Assembly (NCBI GenBank): GCA_026008535.1
Contig: BRKX01000006.1
Span: 2,502,501-2,566,500, forward strand
Direction: 5' to 3'
Length of the DNA: 64,000 nt
Source: Perilla frutescens
Taxonomy: Eukaryota > Streptophyta > Magnoliopsida > Lamiales > Lamiaceae
This document shows, piece after piece, positions 46,239 through 57,336 of the stretch. Below the pieces are notes generated by a model. The model had not been told where the DNA came from and ran no database searches. It was given only the letters and a program-made list of their open reading frames with translations. How positions within the stretch are numbered: position 1 is the first letter of the stretch; each line of letters opens with the position of its first letter. A program made the position numbers and the translations under genes.

Positions 46239-47686
46239 ATGGGAATGTTCCACAGCACCACCAGAATCTTGGCCTCCAAACCACGAGATGAAGAAGAAGG
46301 TGAAAGTCCCGTCTGTCCAAATTTGCAGAACCGCTGCAAGAAATCACATGGAGATTCCTCACTCAAAACGTTAATTTTCTTCAGTTCAATCTACAAAGCA
46401 GCAAAAGGCCTACTGCAGAAGGTGTTCAATTTCTCGAGGCCGAGAAAAACAGCACATCATTTCCTACCCATTCAAAATCGAACTGCATGGAGTGAGCCTC
46501 TGCTAATTTCATCTGCACACCCTATCTCGGAAAATACAACATTAGTATTTGAGTCGTCTTTGACTGATGATGAAGACGCGCAGTACTGTGAAAATGTTGG
46601 TGAACAAAACTGCTCAAATGCATTAGTAAGCTCTGACTATGATCAGGAGATTGTAGAAGATATTGCTCCAGCAAATTTCCCTTCATCTTCTTCTTCGTTT
46701 CGTGGTGAAGAAAACCACTCTGCCGCCAGAAATGAGATAGATCATGATGCGGTTGCATCTCTGCCTCAGATGAGATGCTCGTATGCATCAATAGTTGTGC
46801 GAAATCTGGAGATTGTACAAGAAATTAGCACTGTTCCATCAACTGAAAAAGAAGAAGAGAGAGGAGGAGGGAAGGTGGAGAGAGAGAGTGGTGTTGGTGA
46901 ATTGAGAAAGATTAAACATTACAGCAGCCGGCATTAGGATATTGTTGGTGGGAGAGGGTGATTTCTCATTCTCTGCTTGTTTGGCCGTTGCTTTGGCTCC
47001 GCCACCAACATCATTGCAACATCCCTCAATAATACAGGTACTGCTATATATATGTATGTATGTATATTAATCTGATAGTTTAATTGTGGATATATGTGTG
47101 ATTATATAACTATATATATCAGCATTTTTGAAGAAGAATTATGGGAGTGCTTTGTCGAACATAGAAGAAGTAAGGAGCAGGGGGGGCAAGGTGATGCATG
47201 GGATTGATGCCACTGAGATAGCCAAACATGAATTTCTCCGACAACTTAAATTTGATCGCATAGTTTTCAACTTCCCTTTTACTGGATTCTTCCCCAAGTC
47301 CTCACCCGAGTTTCAGCTTCGGTCAGCTACCCACATGCAATTCTATTAATACATACATATATATATATATATGATTGTGATTGTGATTGTGATATATATG
47401 CATGCATGCATGCAGTCAACACAGGAGACTAGTGAGCCTGTTTCTGAAGAACTCGAAGGAGATGATTAGTGAAAATGGTGAAATTCACATATTGAACAAG
47501 ACAAATGGTGTCAACGCCGAATTCAATGTGGAAAGCATTGCTTCTTCACACGGGCTCAGGCTTATTGCTGCTGTCAAATTTAAATGTTCCAATTACCCAG
47601 GCTACAACACCAAGTACGGATTTGGGGGTGACAAGAACTTCAATTGCTACCCAAGCAAAACCTTCAAATTCGGCCTTAAGACTTAA
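46239..47686 (+). pseudogene. DUF2431 copy A (Bmt5-like methyltransferase domain), frameshifted
   Basis: Three exons: 46239-47037, 47123-47321 and 47416-47686. The start MGMFHST matches MGILQST of copy B. The N-terminal 220 residues are acidic and low in complexity. The domain follows: LRKIKHYSSRH, the SAM-loop motif GEGDFSFS (out of frame here), NYGSALSNIEEVRSRGGKVMHGIDAT, FDRIVFNFPF and CGFGG-like YGFGGDKNFN. An extra T at 46934/46935 makes a TAG directly after SSRH. About 60 nt later a G is missing in gctttgg-ctcc, which restores frame. Exons 2 and 3 are open. The domain family is related to yeast Bmt5, an rRNA uridine N3-methyltransferase; the plant role is unknown. Confidence 0.85.
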
Positions 47687-48744
47687 TTAGCACCGTCACT
47701 TTGATTATATATATATATATATATATCTCATGTGTTTATGCAAACAGTCAGAGATCCCATCAATGTTAATCTTTTCTTCTTTAATTACCAAGATATCTTA
47801 ATGTTGAATGGGATTATGCTAATTAATTGCTAATTTTTGAATTTATAATATATATGATATATATATATATATATATATATATTCATCTGTTTTAAATATG
47901 AATATAGATATGTATATCTAGTTCAAGAAAAAAAATTAAAGATGGTGACGTGGAAGGAAGTGGGGTGTAGGAAAAGTGGAAGTAGTAAACTAGGTGTGGG
48001 AAAGTAGAAGTACTTCCATTTTCATGCATGGGAGAGGAGCTGGCTGGAGTAGTGGCAAGAGTGTCAATTCCCAAAATATTTGTATTTTAATTAAATGAGG
48101 GTTATATCATATTAGACAGAAATAAAACCTATGAATATGTGTACAAAGTACAAACTACTTAATTTCTCTCTCTTCAATTCCGATCCTTTATTTTTAACCT
48201 TCTTCTTGGATGAAATGTTCATATTTATATCACATCAACTGACATCCGACTTTGAATGAGCCTAGCTCTAAGTTGTACAAATAGGTAGATGTGCATGGAT
48301 CAAGTCCCTCACGAAACAAAAATAATAATAAGAGAAAGTAACTTCTTTTTTTTTTTTTTGCTGTAATTTACCTTTAATAAAAAATTATTTTTCAAATTAA
48401 TTAATTTTGATAATTGTTTATTGATATACTTCTTCTTAAGAAATTGATGATCGAATTATCACGAGTTTGTAAAGACTTACAAAAAGTCATCCTATTTGTT
48501 TTGTGATTTAATTACCTAACTTTAATGTTTACGTTAATTTTTTTTTTAGAAAGAATAATATGCTAAATTTACAAATATCCTATTAAGCTTTTATTTGAAC
48601 TCTCAAGTAGATATATATATCTACCAATATATGATGAGTGCAAACTAATAATGATGACCTTAAATTATAAAAAATACTCATACAACAAGGACTAGTTTAA
48701 TTTATTTAATCCGGTGGCTTTGAAGTTGTACGAAGCCATGAAAT
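47687..48744. other. 3' flank of copy A and spacer
   Basis: About 47690-48130 is duplicated downstream of copy C (62959-63320), including agatggtgacgtg, ggaaaagtggaagtac, catgggagaggagctggct and an AATAAA at 48121-48126 that is conserved in both copies and may be the polyadenylation signal. (TA)n runs lie at about 47707-47727 and 47856-47882. An 18-bp palindrome (gtagatatatatatctac) lies at about 48607-48624. No gene. Confidence 0.6.
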
Positions 48745-48883
48745 TCGAGCGAGGGGGACTGTGGAACTACCAAAAGCAAACAAAATGATTCGTCTTCCTC
48801 CGAATCTCTCACTTTTCGTTTTAACTTTTAAGCCTTCGGCTTTAAGTTTTCTTCCCTGTGTTTAATTATCTTAAATCTACCTC

Positions 48884-48929
<46 letters not shown>

Positions 48930-49863
48930 TCGTCGATCGCTGCAGCCAATGGTGATGATGTATCGCTTGCTGTATCTCGAGCTCGAAGCTTCTTGATCAG
49001 GTAAGGTAAATTCTCCTTCCTTTTCTCTTTCTTTCCGATCCGATCGATGAGAAGTTAATTTCACAGAGAATTAATCATCAATGCTTTATAGTTTTCAATC
49101 AACTTGTTAAAATCTATCGATTAATGACCAAATGCACTGAGAATTTTAGGTCATATAATTCATTATTTTTCGTCGATAAGTTGTTTCTGAAATTCCTTGA
49201 ATGGATGAATGACAATGACCATTGAATTCGATTTTTGCTATGCCACAGTATATAGGCAATTTAAATTTTTGGATAAGATGTCAACTTTTCAATTTTGTTT
49301 TAATCAGTTGGCTATATTTAAAAAGAGAAAGAACAAAATCTTATAAAATTCTCAAGCCGCATATAATTATAGATTATTTAACTTGTTATCAAACGCTCAA
49401 AGCTGCATATAGATTTTGTGACTGTTAGTTTTTAATAGTTCATGAGAAGTTAAATTTAATCTTTACACATTAGTTGAATTTCTTTTTTATAATAAAGCTT
49501 TCAAAGATAAATGTACACATTTCTAATTGAAATGATCCAAGTTTAATCTTGAATCTGTTTTGTGTAATGCTGTTTTACAAATTAAAAATTAAAATTCGTC
49601 AGAGGGTGAATTTCCGAATCTAAACACAATAAAATACTAATAAAATTATAAATATGTCAATAAATAATGGTTAAGTCCAGATTTTGACTATAATATAGTT
49701 TCACAAGAAAAAGGAGTAGCATAATTTTCTTTTTGGCTCATTTTCCCCTTTAAAACAAGTAAACAACAATAGTCCTTTTATTTCCATTGGCTTAATTTGA
49801 GTGAAAAATTCCAGTAGAAGTAAAGTTGATTTCGACGAAACGATGTGAAGATCAACAACAACA
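48745..49863 (+). promoter_or_regulatory. 5' untranslated exon and leader intron of DUF2431 copy B
   Basis: gcgagggggactgtggaactaccaaaagc to ctcgagctcgaagcttcttgatcag (about 48752-49000) is nearly repeated at 55085-55294 ahead of the fusion gene, and both copies end at CAG/gtaa. This suggests an untranslated first exon with a leader intron (49001-49814, AG at 49813-49814) before the ATG at 49864. A CT microsatellite (about 48886-48926) sits in the exon. Conservation between two loci is the main support; the transcription start is unknown. Confidence 0.6.
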
Positions 49864-51227
49864 ATGGGAATTCTCCAGAGCACCGCAAGATTATTGACCT
49901 CTAAAGAAAAAGATGAAGATGAAGAAGAAGTTGAAACCCCAATTCATCCAGATTTGCAGAATCATTACATATCTTCCTCGGAAAGCTCATCAAAACTATT
50001 AAGATTCACCATTTCGATCTACAAAGCGTTGAAGTGTTTTCTTCGGAGAGCTGGTTCCATCTTCTACATTGCAAAGCTTAGAAAAGCAGCAGATCCACTG
50101 CTTCCGGTTCGAAATCCGGCGTCGAGCATAAGCACCGAACCGTTACTGGTTCAAACCCCTCCTATTTCTTCACCTGCTACTACGTTTTCTGGTGAAGAAT
50201 CGGATTACGACGGCGATGGCGACGTTGATCGTGTTTTATGGTGTGAGGATTCCGACGGAAATGATAATCGGATCACGGATCATCGTGTGGTTGTTTCCGT
50301 ACCCGAACTCACGCGCTCACTCGCGTGCGCTAGCGCGAGTGAGGAGACGATGTGTGCAGCTGTTTTTGTAGAGGAAGAGAGAGAAAAAGAAGAAGAAGAG
50401 AGAAAAGAAGTGGAAATCATTAAAATTGTGTTGGGCGAAGAGAGGTGGATTAAGCATTACAGCAGCCGCCATAGAATATTGTTGGTGGGAGAGGGAGATT
50501 TCTCCTTCTCTGCTTGTCTGGCTCACGCATTTCGCTGGGCTTCCAACATCATTGCAACATCTCTAGATTCCCCAGGTAATTAGTTAATTAATTATCTACA
50601 TCATCTACAATTCTACATACATATATATACAGATAATTTAATTAGTTGATTTGTGCATATATTCAGCATTTCTGAAGGAGAATTATTGTAACGCTTTAAC
50701 CAACATTGAGGAACTAAGGAGCAGGGGAAGCAAGGTGATGCATGGGATTAATGCGACTGCAATGGCGAATCATGAGCTGCTCGGACAACTTCGATTCGAC
50801 CGTATAATTTTCAACTTCCCCTACGCTGGATTAGGCGGTTTGAAGAATTTGCCACGCCAATCTCAACTCCGGTAGCATTCATATTCGTATATAATATCCA
50901 GATTAATTTTATAGCGACATAGTTTAATTTGATGCGATTAATAATTAATAATTTATGTGCAGGATTCACCAGAAACTGGTGAGCGAGTTTCTGGAAAACG
51001 CGAGACAGATGTTGAGCGAAAAGGGGGAGATTCACATAACACACAAGACCAACGGTTTCCACGGCGAGTGGAGGGTGGTCGCCGTCGCCTGCGGCCGTGG
51101 GCTCAGGCTCATCGACGCCGTCAACTTCAATCATTACGATTACCCACGCTACAACACCAAGTGTGGATTTGGGGGTAATAAATACTTCAACTGCAACCCG
51201 AGCAAAACCTACAAATTTGGATTATAA
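49864..51227 (+). CDS. DUF2431 copy B, Bmt5-like Rossmann methyltransferase-domain protein, intact
   Basis: Exons 49864-50575, 50667-50871 and 50963-51227 (712, 205 and 265 nt) join to 394 codons including stop, with GT/AG at both introns in the same phases as copies A and C. Residues 1 to about 190 are acidic and low in complexity (EEEREKEEEERKEVE). The domain spans about 195-393: RWIKHYSSRHRILLVGEGDFSFSACL (SAM-binding loop), ASNIIATSLDSP, RSRGSKVMHGINAT, FDRIIFNFPYAG, GEIHITHKT, CGFGGNKYFNCNPSKTYKFGL. Yeast Bmt5 (same Pfam family) makes N3-methyluridine in 25S rRNA. Plant members are often listed as At4g26485-like proteins of unknown function. Cytosol or nucleus is expected, with no signal peptide. 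Only intact stand-alone family member in the window. Confidence 0.92.
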
Positions 51228-52974
51228 AATATAAATATATGACCAACTAAATATGTCTTGAAATATTTAATCAACAAAAATCTCTGTGATGGGTCACTAG
51301 CAATGCATGTTGTTTACTTGACATGTATTAGAAAACATTAATTTCCAACCTATTATATATGCTACATACATTATCTATATTTGCGCTACATCGAAATATA
51401 TAGTTGATGAAATGATGGATACTCTTCTATTTCAAATTTGATGTTTTAATCTTCTTTTATGATTGGATTTATAATTTTGTTTTTCATTTTTTCCTGTCAA
51501 TTTTAAGTTATTATATTTTAATTTAATTTTATAATTATTAATTAATGTTGATTTTGCCCGATTATGATTTATATTTATTTTTGTATTTCAAATTTGATGT
51601 TTTAATCTTCTTTACGATTGGATTTATAATTTTATTTTTCATTTTTTCCTGTCAATTTTAAGTTATCATATTTTAATTTAATTTTATAATTATTAATTAG
51701 TGTTGATTTTGCCCGATTATGATTTATATTTATTTTTTTAGTATTTAATTATTCTGGTTGATTATATTATAAATATGAGTTATAAATTTTGAATTACAAT
51801 CTTTTATTGATAAATATGACTAGGTTCATTATGTTATAGTTAACTTTTTTTATTTTTATAATATATATTATTAAATTTGTAAATTCAATTATGGAATACG
51901 AATTAGAATATTAAATATGGATTGGAGGATCTCATCCGAATAAATAGATGCACAATTCAGCACAAACCGGTTTAACTAGTTCATTTGTAGTTTCATTGTA
52001 AAGTAACGAAAAACATTCATTTTTTTTTATTCACATACTCGGTCTATAGTATTAAGAAGATTTAAATCCTTAACTTTTGGTCTCTAAACAATCTCAGTCC
52101 ACCACTAAACTTTTCCCACCACTAAACTTTTCCCACTGGGGCATGAAAAACATTCATTATTAATTTAACAGTAATTTGACAAAGGTCGCATTTTGCTTGA
52201 TCTTTAATTTACGAATAATAAGCGGCCACCTTATTTATTTATTTATTTATTTATGGACATGGTGGAGTTTAAATTGCAAAAAGAGTAGTTAGGATGTGCA
52301 AATGATTGATTCGGTACAAAATTGAGGTAAATTAATAAAATTAAATAAAAAATTTCTTAAAAAAATTCAAACTGAACCAACTAAAATAATATATATAACC
52401 GAACCAAACCAAATCATAAATTTTTGATTAGTTTGGTTCCGTTTTCGATTTAACTGAATTTTCAATTATTATTTTTATTGTTTTGAAACAATTATATCTA
52501 AAGAAAATACCACGCATTCAATAGATAACAAATGATATATTAAATAAGTAAATATTTTTAAAATTCTAAAAGTAATAAATTGAAACTAAATATTAGAATT
52601 ACTAATATTATCTAGGTATATAATATCTGTTAAATAGGTATAATTAATATTAGAATTATAAATTATAAATTACAAATATAGTATATATATATATATATAT
52701 TGGTTATTTTGGTTTTAAATCAATTTTTTTTTTACTTAAAACCGAAACTGAACCAAATTATATTTTGATTTTAAAATTCAAAATCAAACCAAATTATTAT
52801 TGTATAATAATCTAATAGGAAATAATATATCAATAAATACTAAATAAGTTTGGAAATTTCCACACTCTTAATGTAAACAAAGAAGTTTAACTAATACACT
52901 TATAAATGTACAATATTTAAGTCAAATATACAAATATAGATTATGTACAACTATATATGAATCGTAAGCTTGAA
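51228..52974. other. Spacer after copy B with transposon relics
   Basis: Besides the tandem repeat at 51428-51740, about 52300-52800 shows ccgaaccaaaccaaat and ggttcggttttcgatt-type motifs around AT-rich sequence, a relic of the same kind of non-autonomous element as at 5585-6015. A (TA)n run lies at about 52683-52700. No gene. Confidence 0.5.
51428..51740. repeat. Tandem duplication, period 156 bp, two copies
   Basis: Copies start at 51428 and 51584 with tatttcaaatttgatgtttt and run through gttgattttgcccgattatg with few differences. Non-coding. Sequence content resembles the interior of the MITE at 1964-2354. Confidence 0.85.
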
Positions 52975-53410
52975 AAGTGTTTTCAATTTCCAGAAATCCT
53001 ATACTATCCCTCTTTCAAATTGTTCTCATTGTAAACATAGCTTTGTGGAGCTAAGAACATTTCCAACCATACTCTACTTTCACTCTCGTAACAAATTTAT
53101 TAAGATGTCAATAACTTAAGACATTAGATCACATGCAATTCATGATATTTTTATAGTATTTCTCTCACGATTTCTTCAGAATATTTCAAGGTTTTTTTTT
53201 TTCTTTTTTTCTCTATGTATCTTGCTTGCATATTTCACTGTCATGCTATTTTCATTTTCTGTGTCGAACAATGATTTCTCGACTCAAGTTGAAGTTGGGA
53301 CGACTGCTCTATATATTTCATCACTTTCATGATTTCTTGAAGCTCGACTCTTGAGCCCACTATAATATTTGGTCGTTTGTTATGCTTTAGTGTTGTTAGA
53401 ATTTTTTTGT
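52975..53410 (+). pseudogene. Exon-less ghost of the fusion gene's introns
   Basis: About 53000-53150 resembles the leader intron of the fusion gene near 55450-55560 (gaacatttccaa-catactct, aacaaatttattatgatgt). It then passes directly into sequence resembling its intron 1 (57533-57790: cgtatcttgcttg-gtatttcactg, gaacaatgatttctcgactcaagttg, ttgagccca, tttggtcgtttgttat). Exon 1 is missing at the joint (about 53158). This is a relic of a further, deleted copy of the DUF2431-VARICOSE locus. Confidence 0.65.
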
Positions 53411-53794
53411 TTTAAAAATTAAAAATAACAATTTTTTAAAACTGCTGTAATTTTATTTTATTTATTTAATTTTAAAAAAATTAAAAAAAGTTGAACGGTA
53501 GTTAAAAATAAAAAATAATCAAATAAAAATCATTTTTAATACTATTGTTCGACTTTTTTAAAAAATAAATAAATACTGATAAATAAAATCACAAGAATTT
53601 TAAAAATTTTAATTTATTATTTTTTTTTCAATTTTTATTATTATTTTTTAATTTTTAAAATGATCGAACAAATTTTTTTTACAATATTCAAGATTTATTT
53701 ATTGTTATTTTTCTTTAATGGTTTTTTTCAATATTTATTCAAAGGAATCAATTTTTATTTTGATTTTCAAATTGAGGCACATTTACTATTCATT
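53411..53794. other. AT-rich spacer, nothing recognised
   Basis: Homopolymer-rich A/T sequence with self-complementary stretches (attttttaaa types). The small open frame at 53660-53842 is hydrophobic low complexity, not a gene. Confidence 0.5.
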
Positions 53795-54390
53795 TGGTTA
53801 AAATCAACTCATTTTTTTAACTCAAATTCTAATAGAAAGTAAAAAGTGGACTTGATTTAGGTGATATTAGACTAATATCATTTTAACCAACTAAAATAGA
53901 AGGAGCTACGTAGACAAATGAATTTTAATGGCTAACAAATTGTGCTATGTAAATAATTAAATATCAAATTATATAATTTATTTATATTTTAGAGATTTAA
54001 TTAAATTAATTCCTAAATTAAAATCATTTAGTTAAAATCAAGTCATTTCTATAACTCAAATTCTAATAGAAAGTAACGAGGGAGCTTAGTTTAATTAGGT
54101 GATATTACACTAATATCATTTTAGCCAAGTAAAATAGAAGGAACTATGTAGACATATGAATTTTAATGGCTAATAAATGGTGCCATGTAAATAATTAAAT
54201 ATTAAATTATATCATTTATTTGTATTTTAGGAATTTAATTAAATTAATTTCTAAATTAAATAAATAGATATTAATATTTAATAGATGAAGATAAATATTT
54301 AAATATCAAAGTATATCATTTATTTATATTTTAGGGATTTACATGAATTAATTCATAAAATAAATAAATAAATATTGATATTTAAATACG
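53795..54390. repeat. Tandem repeat, period about 236 bp, two full copies and a partial
   Basis: Copies start near 53795 and 54030 (gttaaaatca-tcatttttaactcaaattctaatagaaagta) and include gtgatattacactaatatcattttagcca and gtagacaatgaattttaatggctaa. A third partial copy covers about 54285-54390. Confidence 0.75.
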
Positions 54391-55084
54391 TGGATAGTCT
54401 TGACCAATCAGGACACATGTCAAATTTGTGCAGAAAATAAAAAATTTGATAACGTTAATCCAAATATTGAAGAGTCAATGATATCGGACCACATTAGACA
54501 TAAATCAACCATATTTCCTCTCCCTCCCCCTCCAACTATAAATAAATGTCTCTATATTAGTTGAAAATTACGCCATAAATCATCATTAATTCGAAGAGTT
54601 CAAGAAGTTGAGAAGAAATTCCATAAGAAGTTGATACATAAGCAGGACAGTGAAAGACGTCTTCACCAAATTCATCCTGAAATAGACGTTTGATTCATAA
54701 ACAAAGCAGTCAAAAACGCCATTCACCAAATTTATCTCGAAATCGACATTTGATCCGAAAACAAGCTGACCGTCCTCTGAATTAACTTTTAAAACTTCAA
54801 AGATTGTTTGAAGATCATTCTTGGAGGAATTAATCAAAGAAAGAATAGAAATTTGAATCATATAATTTCATTTTAAATTGAAAATATTTTATTTGTACAC
54901 TATTCTTTGTTTTATCTAATTAAATATAAAAATATGTGTTACAAGCTCATTACAAAAATTATATGATGACTCCACACTAATGGTAGGGCCGGGTGGAAGG
55001 AAAAAAAAAAAGACTTTAGATCCATATTAATGACCTTAAATTATGAAAATACACATGGAATAGTTTAGTTTATTATAGCTTTAA
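54391..55084. other. Possible LTR-like segment, unassigned
   Basis: ccaatcaggacacatgtc, then ctataaataaatgtctc at about 54536 (TATA-like), then a moderately GC-rich transcribed-looking stretch to about 54865. This arrangement recalls an LTR promoter, but no TG..CA ends, target duplication or primer site could be fixed. No protein-coding gene is seen. Confidence 0.35.
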
Positions 55085-57336
55085 AGTTGTACGGAGGGGG
55101 ACTGTGGAACTACCAAAAGCAAAGAAATGACTCGCCTTCGTCAGTCTCTCACTTTTCCTTCTAAGTCTTCGGCGTTAAGTTTTCTGACCTGTGTTCATAT
55201 TTATACCTACTTCAACGATCAATTCTCTCTCTCTCTCTCTCTCTCTCATCGTCGTAACGCTTGTTGCATCTCGAGCTCGAAACTTCCTAATCAGGTAAAT
55301 TCTCCTTCTTTTTGATAATTTCACAGAGAATTTATTAATTATTGATCTTTTTCGACTGGTTAAGTTGATTATTTTCGGCCATTTAATTGATTATTTTTCG
55401 TCGATAAGTTGTATCTGAAGTTCCTGGAATGGATGAATGACGATGACAATTCTATTCTATCCCTTTCAAATTGTACTTGTTGTAGACGTAGATTTCAGCA
55501 TCTAAGAACATTTCCAATCATACTCTAGTTTCAGGTAACAAATTTATTATGATGTTAATAAGGTGGGACATAAGCGGTGACGGAGCCAAAAATTTTGCTC
55601 GGGGCCCCATTCATGATATAAAAAAAGTTATGAGTAGAATGATAAAAAAAATAATTTTTTTAACTAATACAATTATAATATTCTTAAATTACATCAGAAT
55701 GTTTGAATCTTTAATGAATCTTAAAATTTAAAACTCAACACTGAGATGAGAAAGAAGTATGTTAAAAAAAATGAGAGTAACTATCAACAAATATATAATT
55801 GAGATTGATTTATAGTAAAGTTAATCAATTCTAATTTGTTTGTGCTGGATTAGGGATAGTATTGTTTGCATTGGATTTGGGAGATGGATGCTCGACTTTA
55901 GAGGTGCAAGAAGTGAGATTGCCATCAAATGAATCATCTATCCCACTTTGATATTCTATTTTGATTTTTATTAGATTTTCATCTATTTTTTATTCAATTT
56001 TAATTTATTTTGGTTTAGTTTAATTTTATAATTATTATTTAGGCTTTATTTCATCCAATTAGGGTTATACTTATTTTATAACAATTTTATTAGTTAATGT
56101 AATTGAGTAATATGATTGATTATTCCAAAATTGTGATATATAATTTTTAAAATTTTCAATTTTTAGCAAAAAATGTTAATTATAATTGATTACACTATAA
56201 TAAAATTTATTTTTATAAAATATTTTAAAATATTAAATTTCATATTGGAACACAATAGTGAAATATAAAATGTGGATTAAAGAATTTTATCCCAATTACC
56301 ATTGAGAGTAGAATAGTACATAGTATTTTTTTAATATTAAATTTAAATACTAATATTATATATATTTTTTAATATTTCAGGGGTCCAGTGCCACCATTGG
56401 GCCCTGTGTCACTCCGTCTCTGGACATAAGATATATAATTAGATCATAATGCATGATATTTTTGTAACAATTTAGAATATTATAATACAATTTAATTTTA
56501 CCTAAAATATTTTGATTGAAATCTGAAACAGTGAAAATATATAAGGAGAGGACAAAAAATCGAACAAGCAAGTTCCATTTTCTCTCAAAAAATAATAAAA
56601 AAAGTACAAATAAATGAATTTCTCAAAATTCCTTAGACTATCCAGCTTAATTTTCAAATAAAATATTTTTTATTCTCTCCTCCACATCGACAGCTTTCAA
56701 CCTTTTAAAATTTTCACTCCATTAGTGACATTTATTCAACCTGATTTTTAAATAAAATATTAATTTTAATTACTTTCAATATACATAAAATAATAATTAT
56801 TATATTTTTAATAACATATTATTAATAATAATTTTTACTGTATTTAAAAAATTATAATTAATTTATTAGATATATTTTTTGAATTCATAATTAAAAATAA
56901 AAAATATACATACAATTATAAATTCATAATTTACTTGACAACATAATGAAAATTAAAATGAAGAAAAAATATGAAAAATTGAGAATTTGGTGTAGTGAGA
57001 TAGGTGAAAAAATGAGAGTTTAGGATGTTTGTAAAAACATATTAATATTAGACTCTATTTATAGAGTAAAAAAAAATTAAATCTTGGTATAATTTTATGT
57101 TAAATAATTATATAAAAAATTATATTTTAAATTTATTTATCTAAAATTATTAAATTATGTTGTACCTGCAGAAGTCAAAGTCATAAAAAACGAGCGGACA
57201 TCCGCCTGAAGTCAACGGTGACTTTAACATTAATTATAATATTTTTTATTTTGTCTTGTAGGCTTGTAGCTGCCCGCTGCTGCTCAGATAGAATCTATTT
57301 AAAGAAAATAAAAAAAAAAAAAGAAAAAAAAAAGAG
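55085..57336 (+). promoter_or_regulatory. 5' untranslated exon and leader intron of the DUF2431-VARICOSE fusion gene
   Basis: About 55085-55294 repeats the copy B leader (gagggggactgtggaactaccaaaagc, CT microsatellite, ctcgagctcgaaacttcctaatcag/gtaaattctcc). It is followed by about 150 bp of related intron sequence (ggaatggatgaatgacgatgac). The likely leader intron is 55295-57261, with ttgtcttgtag at its end, leaving 75 nt of exon before the ATG at 57337. A hAT-type element (55575-56422) lies within. Support is paralog conservation; no transcript data are available. Confidence 0.58.
55575..56422. mobile_element. hAT-type non-autonomous element in the leader intron
   Basis: 848 bp flanked by the perfect 8-bp duplication gacataag (55567-55574 and 56423-56430). 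The termini are cggtgacggag and, inverted, cagagacggag, so hAT-like CAG-type ends plus the 8-bp duplication agree. The interior is AT-rich without a transposase. Confidence 0.8.

Noticed and set aside
53795..54390. LTR pair
   Set aside because: The two similar copies are directly adjacent without an internal region or TG..CA ends, so they are a tandem repeat.
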